Source: Gammaproteobacteria bacterium (GTDB lineage Bacteria > Pseudomonadota > Gammaproteobacteria > Arenicellales > UBA868). From it: 41,456 bases of DNA. A program made the position numbers and the translations under genes. The stretch is taken from the NCBI GenBank assembly GCA_012960345.1, contig DUBL01000026.1, positions 1 through 41,456 on the forward strand. Direction: 5' to 3'. Shown here in pieces: positions 20,519-29,934 of the stretch; positions within the stretch are counted from its first letter, which is position 1; the number at the start of each line of letters is the position of its first letter. Below the pieces are notes generated by a model. That model saw only the letters and a list, made by a program, of their open reading frames with translations, ran no database searches and was not told the DNA's origin.

Positions 20519-23500
20519 TTAACTTACCTTTTCTATCCTGATAACCCACCGGTGTTGCTCCAGCTGGTGTGATACGGAATTTGCTGCGTCTTGTGCTTCG
20601 TTTTCTAGCCAAGTGGTAGCGAGGGTCTCGGACATGATGTAGTCGCGGTAGGCCATTAAGACACCATCGATGGCGGGGGATCCTTGGATACCGAGTGCAA
20701 TGCGGTCAGATATTTGTAGGCCCGTTGTTTTTCGCGCTTCCTGAACGGTACGTACCATCTCGCGAGCGAGGCCCTCCGTTTCGAGGGCAGGGGTCAGTTG
20801 GGTATCTAGTGCGACCAGAAACCCCTCCGATTCCGCGCTGGCAAAGCCAGGGGCCGCTGTGGTTTCAACGAGTAGATCTTCTGGGCCAAACTCAAACGGT
20901 TGGCCTTCGACGTTAAGCGTGATGGAGTCTCCCGCAGCCTGGGCTTTGGCTACGTTGGCGCCATTAATGTCCTTTAGCATTGCCCTTACGGCAGGGACGT
21001 ACTTTCCTAGACGCTTACCGACCCTGGGTAGGTTCGGCTTGATGCGATATGTCACTAACTGTGCATCTTGTTCAATGACCTCAATGATCTTTACGTTCAG
21101 TTCGTCTAGCACCTGGTCGCAGTGTGCGTCGAGTTTTTCCACCATGTTTTTATTAGGCAGTCGGACTAACAGGCGAGAGAGTGGTTGACGCACCCGTATA
21201 CGGCTGCTTTCGCGTGCGGTGCGTCCGAGCGCGACCACTTTTTGCACCACGGACAGCGCTTCAATCAATGCGTCGTTTTGCCATGCAGGGTCGACCACAG
21301 GCCACGATGTCATATGTACGCTTACTGGCGCTGCCTGGTCGGTGGAACGAACCAGATTCTGGTAAATCTCTTCGCTGAGAAACGGGGTGAACGGTGCCAT
21401 GAGGCGATGGACCAGGTTGAGGCATTGGTACAATGTGAGATAGGCCGATTGCTTGTCGATTCCGCTCTCACTTTTCCAGAATCTCCGGCGGTTGCGGCGC
21501 ACGTACCAATTGCTGAGTTGATCGACAAACGATTCGATGACGCCGCCCGCACGGTGGGCGTCGTATTGTTCCAGTGCCGCGGTGGTTTGCTCTACCGTGC
21601 GATGAGCCAGCGCGAGAATCCATCGATCGATTTCCGGCCGGTCGGGCAAAGAGACATCTTGTTTGATGTCAACTTTGTCAAGGGAAGCATAAAGGGTAAA
21701 AAACGCGTAGGTGTTCCACAGCGTATTAATGAATGAACTGGCCACTTCCGCGATGATCGCGACGGAGATGCGTTTTTGCACATCCGGCGTTAGGCGGGCA
21801 AGGAAATACCATCGTAAGGGGTCGGCACCGATATGGTCAAAAACATCATAAGGATTGACAATATTGCCTAGCGATTTCGACATCTTCTTTCCATCGCCAT
21901 CCACAATGTGACTTAAACAGATACAATTTCGGTAGGCGACGCTGTCGGATACCAGCGTCGCGATGGCGTGGAGGCTGTAGAACCAGCCGCGGGTCTGATC
22001 GATCGCTTCACAGATGTAGTCAGCGGGGAAATGTTGTTCGAACACCTGCTGATTTTCGAACGGGTAGTGCCACTGGGCGTAGGACATGGCTCCGGAATCG
22101 AACCAACAATCGATAACTTCGGGCACGCGGCGATACTCCCGTCCATTATCGGGATGGGTAAAGTGCACTTCATCAATGGCGGGTCGGTGTAGATCAAGCG
22201 CCGCCAATGATCGACCGCACAGTGTTTCCAGTTCCTTTACTGATCCGATGCAAACGTAGTCACCCTCGCCATCGGTCCACACTGGTAGCGGTGTACCCCA
22301 AAAACGTTCTCGCGATAATGCCCAGTCGACGTTGTGTTCTAGCCAGTTGCCAAAACGGCCGCTGCGAATCGTTTCCGGAACCCAGTTAATGGTGGAGTTG
22401 AGCTCGACCATGCGGTCGCGCACTGCTGTGGTTCGGATATACCAGGCGTTCTTAGCGTAGTAGATCAGTGGGTCACCGGTGCGCCAGCCGAAAGGATAAT
22501 TATGGCGGTGGGTCTCGGATCGAAAAAGCAGGCCACGCTCGCGCAGTATCTCGATGATGGTGGGGTCTGCGTCTTTGAAGAATTGACCTTGAACGGGCGT
22601 GACTTCGTCCTTGAAACACCCGTCGAGGCCGATGCCGTGTACCACGGGTAAACCATGGGCTTGTCCCAGGGCAAGATCGTCCACGCCGTACGCAGGCGCA
22701 GTGTGGACGATACCAGTGCCATCGTCTGTGTTGACGAAATCAGCGGTCAGGACGCGACAGATATCTCCCTCGGCAGGTAGCTCATCGAATAACCGTTGGT
22801 AGCGCAACCCCATCAGATCCGCACCCTTTACGCGTCGCACAATGGTGTGCGGCCCCTCGCCAAGCACTTTGTCAACGAGCTGTGTGGCAAGAATCAGGGT
22901 TTCCCCACCGTGTTCGACAAAGGCGTAATCGATGCTTGCGCCGACCGCCAGAGCCAGATTGGCCGGTAAGGTCCACGGCGTGGTAGTCCAGACGAGAAAA
23001 TAGGTTTTATCCTCGTCGATAACTGGAAAACGGATGGTGATCGATGGGTCGTCAACCTCGCGGTAACCTTGGGCAACCTCGTGAGAGGACAAGGTAGCCC
23101 CGATACGAGGATCGTAGGGAACCACCTTGTAGTCCTGATAAATCAGATCTTTGTTCCAGATAGTTTTCAGGAGGTGCCAGACCGACTCGATATAGTGGTT
23201 ATCGAGCGTGTAATACGCTTGGTCGATGTCAACCCAGAAGCCCATACGTTCAGTCATCTTTTCCCAATCACCGATGTAACGCATCACGGATTCTCGGCAG
23301 CGTCGGGTGAACTCGGCGACGCCAACCTTTGCTTCGATTTCGGCTTTGTCAAAGATGCCCAGTTCCTTTTCTATCTCATGCTCGACGGGCAGTCCGTGGG
23401 TATCCCAACCAGCTTTTCGTGGCGCATAGAAACCGCGCATTGTTTTGTAACGGGGATAGATGTCCTTGAACGTGCGGGCCAGCACATGGTGAATGCCAGG

Positions 23501-23662
23501 CTGACCGTTTGCGGTCGGCGGGCCTTCGTTAAATGTGAAGAGCGGGCGCCCTTCAGATTGACTCAGCGTCTGGGAAAAAACATCCTTGTCACGCCAGAAA
23601 TCAAGGATGCGCTGCTCTAGTTGCGGTCCTGCGTAGCGAGAGGACACCGTTGAAAAAGACAT
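20519..23662 (-). CDS. ileS: Isoleucyl-tRNA synthetase, type-2-like with GIHH signature
   Basis: TFNEGPPTANGQPGIHHVLARTFKDIYPRYKTMRGFYAPRKAGWDTHGLPVEHEIEKELG, VWTTTPWTLPANLALAVG, KKMSKSLGNIVNPYDV; 1047 aa with long C-terminal region. Confidence 0.95.
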   Translation of the reverse strand: MSFSTVSSRYAGPQLEQRILDFWRDKDVFSQTLSQSEGRPLFTFNEGPPTANGQPGIHHVLARTFKDIYPRYKTMRGFYAPRKAGWDTHGLPVEHEIEKELGIFDKAEIEAKVGVAEFTRRCRESVMRYIGDWEKMTERMGFWVDIDQAYYTLDNHYIESVWHLLKTIWNKDLIYQDYKVVPYDPRIGATLSSHEVAQGYREVDDPSITIRFPVIDEDKTYFLVWTTTPWTLPANLALAVGASIDYAFVEHGGETLILATQLVDKVLGEGPHTIVRRVKGADLMGLRYQRLFDELPAEGDICRVLTADFVNTDDGTGIVHTAPAYGVDDLALGQAHGLPVVHGIGLDGCFKDEVTPVQGQFFKDADPTIIEILRERGLLFRSETHRHNYPFGWRTGDPLIYYAKNAWYIRTTAVRDRMVELNSTINWVPETIRSGRFGNWLEHNVDWALSRERFWGTPLPVWTDGEGDYVCIGSVKELETLCGRSLAALDLHRPAIDEVHFTHPDNGREYRRVPEVIDCWFDSGAMSYAQWHYPFENQQVFEQHFPADYICEAIDQTRGWFYSLHAIATLVSDSVAYRNCICLSHIVDGDGKKMSKSLGNIVNPYDVFDHIGADPLRWYFLARLTPDVQKRISVAIIAEVASSFINTLWNTYAFFTLYASLDKVDIKQDVSLPDRPEIDRWILALAHRTVEQTTAALEQYDAHRAGGVIESFVDQLSNWYVRRNRRRFWKSESGIDKQSAYLTLYQCLNLVHRLMAPFTPFLSEEIYQNLVRSTDQAAPVSVHMTSWPVVDPAWQNDALIEALSVVQKVVALGRTARESSRIRVRQPLSRLLVRLPNKNMVEKLDAHCDQVLDELNVKIIEVIEQDAQLVTYRIKPNLPRVGKRLGKYVPAVRAMLKDINGANVAKAQAAGDSITLNVEGQPFEFGPEDLLVETTAAPGFASAESEGFLVALDTQLTPALETEGLAREMVRTVQEARKTTGLQISDRIALGIQGSPAIDGVLMAYRDYIMSETLATTWLENEAQDAANSVSHQLEQHRWVIRIEKVS

Positions 23663-23836
23663 GGCGTTTGTTTGTCAGCGACTGAAAGTATAAGGCCTGT
23701 ATAAAGCAACTGACCCATTGAGTTATCGGTAGAACGGAGCGAAACCCATATTAGCCCTGTCACCCGGGCAATCTAACCGGGTCGTGACTGTGATAGCAAC
23801 CATGGGGCAGTTAGCACAACGTGAAAAGAAGCGAGC

Positions 23837-24814
23837 TCAAGAGACCCGCGGAGCGTCCACATCATGTGATTCGCTCATCAATAGGGTCTCAAGATGAACG
23901 CTAACGCTATGGGCCAGTGCGTTAAGATCATAGCCGCCTTCCAGGACGGAAATCAGGCGGCCACCGGCATGCTTGTCAGCCATTTCAAGCAGGCGTTTAG
24001 TCATCCAAGCATAATAATTAGTGCTGAGATTGATCGCCCCGAGAGGGTCGGCTTGGTGTGCGTCAAAACCGGCAGAAATAAGAATAGCTTCCGGTGAGAA
24101 ACGATCAATAGCAGGTAGAATTTTCTCAACGAAGGCATTGGTGTAATCATTGTCTCCTGCACCGGCAGACATCGGGCAGTTTAAAGTTGCCCCTATCCCC
24201 CTGCCGTCGCCGGTTTCGGATCGAGCGCCAGTGCCGGGGTAGTGTGGATATTGATGCAGGCTTGCAAAAAAGACTGACGGATCCGACTCAAAAGCATGCT
24301 GAGTACCATTACCGTGGTGGACATCCCAGTCGAGGATCAATATTTTCTCAAGACCATGCTGTCGCTGCAGGTATTTGGCCGCGATTGCGATATTGTTGAA
24401 GACGCAAAAGCCCAGTGCAGCATTGTGTTCAGCGTGGTGGCCGGGTGGCCTGACCAGTGCAAACCCATTGTCTGCGCGCCCTGCGATCACTTCATCGATA
24501 ACATTGATCAAGCCGCCAGCTGCCAGGAGTGCAGTGTCGTAGGTGGCTGTGCTGACGGCAACATCTGGCGTATCGAGGTACGGCAAGCCGGTACGGCAGG
24601 CGGATTCAGCTCTTTGCCCCAACGCGGGATCATGAATTTGATGAATCCACTCGAGATCGCATGCGATGGCCCTAACGGGTAACAGTTGTTGAAACCACGG
24701 TTGTTGGCGAAGATGGACGATCGTCGCGTTTAGCCGATCGGCCCTCTCCGGATGGCCAACACCGGTATCATGTTCCAGGAATTGGGGATCAAAACAAAAG
24801 GCAGTGTTCATCAA
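23837..24814 (-). CDS. Histone deacetylase family protein (acetylpolyamine/acetoin-utilisation type hydrolase)
   Basis: HPERADRLNAT, LVRPPGHHAEHNAALGFCVFNNIAIAAKYL, ILDWDVHHGNGTQHAF, ISAGFDAHQADPLG, SVLEGGYDL. Confidence 0.93.
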   Translation of the reverse strand: MMNTAFCFDPQFLEHDTGVGHPERADRLNATIVHLRQQPWFQQLLPVRAIACDLEWIHQIHDPALGQRAESACRTGLPYLDTPDVAVSTATYDTALLAAGGLINVIDEVIAGRADNGFALVRPPGHHAEHNAALGFCVFNNIAIAAKYLQRQHGLEKILILDWDVHHGNGTQHAFESDPSVFFASLHQYPHYPGTGARSETGDGRGIGATLNCPMSAGAGDNDYTNAFVEKILPAIDRFSPEAILISAGFDAHQADPLGAINLSTNYYAWMTKRLLEMADKHAGGRLISVLEGGYDLNALAHSVSVHLETLLMSESHDVDAPRVS

Positions 24815-25105
24815 ACAAGATTCGAGTCATCTGCAGCGGTTCATTTGTTTTGTTCTGACAACAACACAGCTTCGCCTGGCGTTAGGATAGCAGCTCGATT
24901 TGATAGCACTGTGGTCAGACATCTTTTTCCTCATTCGCGAATACCGGCATTGGTTTGCGTGGCCAGGACCGCGGGCGATAGTATCAAAGTGGCACGATGT
25001 GGCTGTCTATGGATGTCGGTATTAACAAAGGAATAATGATTTGGCAAGGTACCACCATTTCTGTAGGCCGTCTTGGCGTAATTTTTTGGGTCAGGTGGTT
25101 TAGTG

Positions 25106-25888
25106 ATGGGCACAGTACTGGTTATCATGTTCGTGGTGCTTGTTGCATTAATCGTTGTTTCGCGCTGGTGTTGGCCTCTTCCGCCTCAGGTGGGAAGGCT
25201 CGAAGCGCCTACTCTCCTGATTAAGGGTGAAGCGACTGTAGTCACGGTCGGAACTTTCAATATTCATCGTGCACGGGGTTTGGATGGCCGGAAAGATCTG
25301 GCCCGAGTGGCCCAAGTGGTTGGCGCGTGTGATGTGACGGGACTGCAGGAAGTCGAAGGCGTCACTTTATTCCATCGACAGAGCCAGGCTGAACGTTTGG
25401 CGAAACAATTGCAGTGCGAGGCTCACTTTGCGCCAACCCGGCTGCGCGCGTTTTTCCCAGAGCGGGGCAATGCACTGTTGAGTCAATGGTCAATTATTGC
25501 CTGGCGCCGACAGCCATTGGTGCGAGCGCGGCTGGGTGGCAAGGGTTATCGCAATTTCACCGAATACACCGTGCAGGTGGGTGGCCAACCTGTCGTGGTG
25601 ATCAATACCCATCTATCAAAGCCGGAAGGGAAAAACACGGGTCTTGAGCAGATCGTCGCAGCGTTTATGCGTCATGAACGTGCTGTCTTGTTGGGTGATT
25701 TCAATAGGCCGCCAGGCCACGAGAGCTTTGCATGCCTCTATGACGCGGGAGTCATTGATGCGTTGTCGAGTGAGGACAATCAGCGTGTCGATCATATTTT
25801 TGTGCGAGGATTCCAGGTCCTCTCGGCGTGGGCTTTGCCACCCGGGCCATCAGATCATCCGTTCTTTGCTGCGCGACTGTCTTTGTAA
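25106..25888 (+). CDS. Endonuclease/exonuclease/phosphatase (EEP) family protein with N-terminal membrane segment
   Basis: GTVLVIMFVVLVALIVV TM/signal; VGTFNIHRARGLDGRKD, DVTGLQEVEG, VVINTHLS, VLLGDFNRPPG, RVDHIFVRG, SDHPFFAARL. Start GTG 25103 or ATG 25106. Confidence 0.87.
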   Translation: MGTVLVIMFVVLVALIVVSRWCWPLPPQVGRLEAPTLLIKGEATVVTVGTFNIHRARGLDGRKDLARVAQVVGACDVTGLQEVEGVTLFHRQSQAERLAKQLQCEAHFAPTRLRAFFPERGNALLSQWSIIAWRRQPLVRARLGGKGYRNFTEYTVQVGGQPVVVINTHLSKPEGKNTGLEQIVAAFMRHERAVLLGDFNRPPGHESFACLYDAGVIDALSSEDNQRVDHIFVRGFQVLSAWALPPGPSDHPFFAARLSL

Positions 25889-25905
25889 TGAGAATTCGCG
25901 ACTAA

Positions 25906-26658
25906 TCACCGCTTCGGTAACTTAAATTCATAGGCCGCGAGAGCGGTTTTCGCTTGTTGATGAATGAGGGGTTCGGCCTGCCAGTTTTTTAAAAATCGAC
26001 GGAGGTCACGAGTGATTCCACGGCGGGCGAAAAAACGGCTTCGATGATGTTGAGTCGCATCCAGATCGATTAGCACCGGGTTGCCGTTTGCAATCAGGAT
26101 GTTGTCTGCCTTGAGGTCACCGTGCGAGTAACCGGCCCGCCATAGCTTAACCAATGTGTTGACAATGTTTGCCATCAATAGGCTCCTTTCTTGTTTTCGG
26201 TTTTCGAAGGTTGTATGGCAGTCGTCACCGTCCACTCGTTCCGAAATTAGCCACGAGCCGCGCTTAAGTCCGAGAGTTTTTTTTTGGACCCAGGCAATGG
26301 GTGGTGCGACAGCGACGCCGATATTGGCTAGTGCCTGTGCTTGCAACCAACAGTTTCGCGCGCGGGAGCGTTGAAAAAAACGTCGGATGCCGTGTGCTGG
26401 CGTCTTCCGGTTGTAGCGTTTGATGATGCAGCGATGAAGGTCGATGGTAATTTCCCAAACAGTGGTAGTGCCATCATCCTTGATTGGTTGAATGTCAGCT
26501 AGTGTGGCATCGGGATCGCGTAATACCCGTTCCAGTGTATCGGAGGCATAGCGCAGATCGTGATGACTGGTAAGGTGAGTGAATCTTAACTGCTGAATCA
26601 CGATCGGTTTTGACGTTGGGTTGGTTTGCGACCCACCGTATCGGTTTGTGTTCAACAC
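25906..26658 (-). CDS. Lipopolysaccharide kinase-like (Kdo/InaA-WaaP superfamily) protein
   Basis: CIIKRYNRK, WLISERVDGDD, GYSHGDLKADNILIANGNPVLIDLDATQHH kinase motifs; adjacent to LPS core genes. Confidence 0.82.
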   Translation of the reverse strand: MLNTNRYGGSQTNPTSKPIVIQQLRFTHLTSHHDLRYASDTLERVLRDPDATLADIQPIKDDGTTTVWEITIDLHRCIIKRYNRKTPAHGIRRFFQRSRARNCWLQAQALANIGVAVAPPIAWVQKKTLGLKRGSWLISERVDGDDCHTTFENRKQERSLLMANIVNTLVKLWRAGYSHGDLKADNILIANGNPVLIDLDATQHHRSRFFARRGITRDLRRFLKNWQAEPLIHQQAKTALAAYEFKLPKR

Positions 26659-26700
26659 GGCCGGATAAGTCGGCCTGTACGTCGTTTCTTATCTGTGGGT

Positions 26701-28791
26701 TTAATGCGGGGCATGCGGTTTTGCGGTTCGGACTGCGTTACCCAATTGGAGATCAGGCCCGCGGCGCACCTCGGCCCGATGTAGATTTCTCGCCCAGGAC
26801 TCGACCCGCCACCAGAATAAGCGGTTCCGAAGCGATTGGATGTTGCTCCAGAAGTTGGGTGACTTGCCCAGGCTCTGGTGCAGGGTTGTATCGCCCCGGT
26901 AGGTTCGAATAAATCGCAACAGATCGTTTCTCGTCAGCCCGAGGTTGAGACTGGAATAGTGAAGGCCTGCGATGTCTTTTACCTGCCACCTGGTTGGCGT
27001 GCGCCTGCGAAGTTGCATTCGGTGCAGGTCAATCACGAAGAGACGACTCGCATCGGCAGACAGGTGGCCGCCTCGATAACCCGGTTGGAGCAGAAAATGA
27101 CCTAAATAAAAATCGCGGTGATTAGCCCCGCTATTGTGCATTTTACGCGCTATAACCGCCACCTGTTCGATCAGCCGCCGTTTGAATCGAATTTCATGGG
27201 GACTCACCGGGGGATGTGTTTTCCACTCGCTGCAAAACTCCTCCAATGACTTAGAGTTGGTGATTTCGTCGGTGACGATAAACGAACGACGACGCGCCCA
27301 GTTGTACATCCCCCCGGTGGTGCCGTAGGCCGCTACCGACAGTGTCTTAATTCTTAGCCGGTGCAGATGATGAATGCCATGCCACTCATCCATCGCGCCG
27401 AGCACCGGTAAGCGGAAGTAAATCAAATTTTTCAAGATTTCCTGCCAGCCTACCCCGGTATGGGTTTTTATAAAGTAATGACGATTAGCCAAATCAAACC
27501 GAACCGTTCTGCGCCCCGTGCCTTCCGGTTCTCGGTAAGCTTCTCCTTGAGTGCGCATCATGTCGGAGAAGGTGGCTTTGCTACCCAGTACCTCTTTAAG
27601 GTCGTCGCGGTAGTACTCGTCCACTAGCTTGTGGGATGTTGGCTCAGCAATGGGATGGTCTTGACGTAGTGTGAGACAGTGATCTTCAATCAAGTCCACC
27701 GCAGTTTCCGGCATGCGGTAAAGTTCGGGCTTTCCATAGGCAAGGCCGTTTTGCGCCCATTTTTCACGCTCGGGTGACGTCAGCATGTGTGCCAGTGTTT
27801 GGTCGAGGAGAGATTGCTCAAACGGTGAGGAGAGGACGTGCCCCGCATTGGCTTGCTTAATGTGTGCGGCATAACCGCAAACGTCGGTTGCCAATACAGG
27901 TAGTCCGGCGGTGATGGCTTCGAGTAGCACGGTGCCTGTGTTTTCGGCGCGCGCTGGATGCACTAACAGGTCGCCGGCACTCAACAACTGAGGTATATCG
28001 CCGCGACCACCGAGAAAACTAATCTGGTTGAGCACGCCAGCCTTGCGGGCACGATTTGCATAGCGCCCGCGATTATCCCCCTCGCCAATGATCGCTAAAC
28101 GAGTTTTGAATCGCAGCGTCTCCGGCAGGTTGGCAAGCGCTGTGATGGCTCGATCAAGGCCTTTGACCTTGAATCCCGAACCGATGAAAAGCAGCAGATT
28201 GTCGCCCGGCCTCGTTGATAACTGGGCGCGCATTGACTCGCGCTCAATGGGACGATTTGGCACTGGCATTCGGTCGCTATCGAGCGTCGGTGGTAGCAGG
28301 CGAAAACGGTCTTCTTCGGTAAAGTAATGTTGCTGGTAGACGCTCTTTTCGCGTTCTGACAATGACAGTATAAGTGTCTTACTAGTCCGTCCGAACACGG
28401 CTTCCTCGAAGGTATGCGAATGGCGGTAGCGAGGGGCGATACGGTACCAAGGTCCGTAGCGGGGAACGGCGCGACCGATGTAACAGAAGTCCGCGCCGTA
28501 GTAGATATCGAGGTTCGGCATCCTGTCGAATCCGACCACGCAGTCAAAGTGAGAGCGGTGTAACTCGTGCTGGAGCTGGTGATGGAAGTGTTTGTTTTGG
28601 GCGTGATTGAAGATCCAACCCCAAGTCTTAAGCACCGTAACCTTTATCCCGGGCGGTTGCTGACCTTGCCACTGTGAGACGAAAGCGTGGACATCGTGTC
28701 CGCGTGATATGCACTCGGCGGAGATCCGCAGAAAGTCGCGCTGCAACCCGCCATAGGGAAAGTACTTGAATAGACAAAAAGCAAATTTCAT
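26701..28791 (-). CDS. Fused LPS core glycosyltransferase (WaaG-like GT4) and heptose kinase (WaaP-like)
   Basis: N-terminal MKFAFCLFKYFPYGGLQRDFLRIS...FIGSGFKVKGLDRAI...VHPARAENTGTVLLEAITAGLPVLATDVCGYA is WaaG-like; C-terminal YFIKTHTGVGWQEILKNLIYFRLPVLGAMDEWHGI...SGANHRDFYLGHFLL...LFVIDLHRMQLRRRTPTRWQVKDIAGLHYSSL is WaaP-like; continuous 696 aa. Confidence 0.9.
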   Translation of the reverse strand: MKFAFCLFKYFPYGGLQRDFLRISAECISRGHDVHAFVSQWQGQQPPGIKVTVLKTWGWIFNHAQNKHFHHQLQHELHRSHFDCVVGFDRMPNLDIYYGADFCYIGRAVPRYGPWYRIAPRYRHSHTFEEAVFGRTSKTLILSLSEREKSVYQQHYFTEEDRFRLLPPTLDSDRMPVPNRPIERESMRAQLSTRPGDNLLLFIGSGFKVKGLDRAITALANLPETLRFKTRLAIIGEGDNRGRYANRARKAGVLNQISFLGGRGDIPQLLSAGDLLVHPARAENTGTVLLEAITAGLPVLATDVCGYAAHIKQANAGHVLSSPFEQSLLDQTLAHMLTSPEREKWAQNGLAYGKPELYRMPETAVDLIEDHCLTLRQDHPIAEPTSHKLVDEYYRDDLKEVLGSKATFSDMMRTQGEAYREPEGTGRRTVRFDLANRHYFIKTHTGVGWQEILKNLIYFRLPVLGAMDEWHGIHHLHRLRIKTLSVAAYGTTGGMYNWARRRSFIVTDEITNSKSLEEFCSEWKTHPPVSPHEIRFKRRLIEQVAVIARKMHNSGANHRDFYLGHFLLQPGYRGGHLSADASRLFVIDLHRMQLRRRTPTRWQVKDIAGLHYSSLNLGLTRNDLLRFIRTYRGDTTLHQSLGKSPNFWSNIQSLRNRLFWWRVESWARNLHRAEVRRGPDLQLGNAVRTAKPHAPH

Positions 28792-28900
28792 ATCGGTGCG
28801 GTCAACTCGCGCAACGGCTTGGAGTCAAATAACAGGGGCAGTGGGGGTTGCGAGTCATGCAGTCTAACCTAGAATCGCGGGCGGTGGCCTCAGCGGCCGA

Positions 28901-29902
28901 TCAGCCGCTCGAATAGGATGCTTCCCAGTCGAGGGCGGTGCGGCAGATCAATTCCAGATCATCGTATTGCGGTTGCCAGTCCAACACTTCACGAATGCGT
29001 GTGTTATCGGCTACGACTTGCGCGGGGTCACCGGCGCGGCGACTGGTTTCAGTGACAGGAAATGATTTACCACTTACGCGATGCACCACGTTCAACACTT
29101 CGCGCACGCTGAATCCACGACCGTAGCCACAATTGAGCGTGCAAGACGCACCGCCACTGGATAGATAATTGAGTGCATCGACATGGGCAGCGGCAAGATC
29201 ATCGACATGAATGTAGTCGCGGATACAAGTGCCGTCCGGGGTGTCATAGTCAGTGCCAAATATGGACACACCGTTACGCGAACCATCTGCCGCTTCGCAT
29301 GCTACCTTGATCAGGTGGGTGGCATTAGCTGTTGCTTGTCCGAGTCCGCCCGAGACCCTTGCGCCGGCGACGTTGAAGTAGCGGAGCGATACATGGCGCA
29401 TGGGGGAGTTATGGGGGGCACTATTTGATAGGTCCTGCAGCATCCATTCAATGGCCAACTTGGTGCGCCCGTAAGGCGTGATCGGGTTAGGTGTTTGGGT
29501 CTCGGGCACAGGCGAAGTAGTGGCGTTACCGTAAACCGCTGCGCTAGAGGAAAAGATAAACGACGAGATTCCATGCACATGACATGCTTCGATCAAGCGG
29601 CAGGAGGCAACGACATTGTTATTATAATATTTAATGGGATTGGCAACCGATTCTGGTACCACGATGTAGCCGGCAAAATGCAGGACGGCCTCAATGTTAT
29701 TGTGTTTCAGTAAGTCGGAGATGGCGTCGATATTGCCGACGTCAATCTGGTGGAAATCTGCAGATTCGGGAACCGCCCAGGAATATCCACTGTAAAGATT
29801 GTCGACGACGGTGACGTTGTGGCCAGCCTCCACCAGTTGATGCGATGTATGGGATCCAATGTATCCGGCACCGCCGGAGACTAGAACGTTGATCGGCTGC
29901 AT
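28901..29902 (-). CDS. galE: UDP-glucose 4-epimerase
   Basis: ORF to 30058, likely ATG 29902 (MQPINVLVSGGAGYIGSHTSHQLVEAGHNVTVVDNL). SSSAAVYGN, PYGRTKLAIEWML, YDTPDGTCIRDYIHVDDLA. Confidence 0.92.
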   Translation of the reverse strand: MQPINVLVSGGAGYIGSHTSHQLVEAGHNVTVVDNLYSGYSWAVPESADFHQIDVGNIDAISDLLKHNNIEAVLHFAGYIVVPESVANPIKYYNNNVVASCRLIEACHVHGISSFIFSSSAAVYGNATTSPVPETQTPNPITPYGRTKLAIEWMLQDLSNSAPHNSPMRHVSLRYFNVAGARVSGGLGQATANATHLIKVACEAADGSRNGVSIFGTDYDTPDGTCIRDYIHVDDLAAAHVDALNYLSSGGASCTLNCGYGRGFSVREVLNVVHRVSGKSFPVTETSRRAGDPAQVVADNTRIREVLDWQPQYDDLELICRTALDWEASYSSG

Positions 29903-29934
29903 GGGGTAAGGAGTCCGCCGCGTTGGGCCTTTGA

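Noticed and set aside
23069-23620. 183-aa plus-strand ORF antisense to ileS
   Set aside because: Shadow ORF of a conserved coding region; no family resemblance.
23755-23790. Inverted repeat acccggg...ccgggt between ileS and the HDAC-like gene
   Set aside because: Only about 6 bp stem with no T-tract; too weak to call a terminator or regulatory site.
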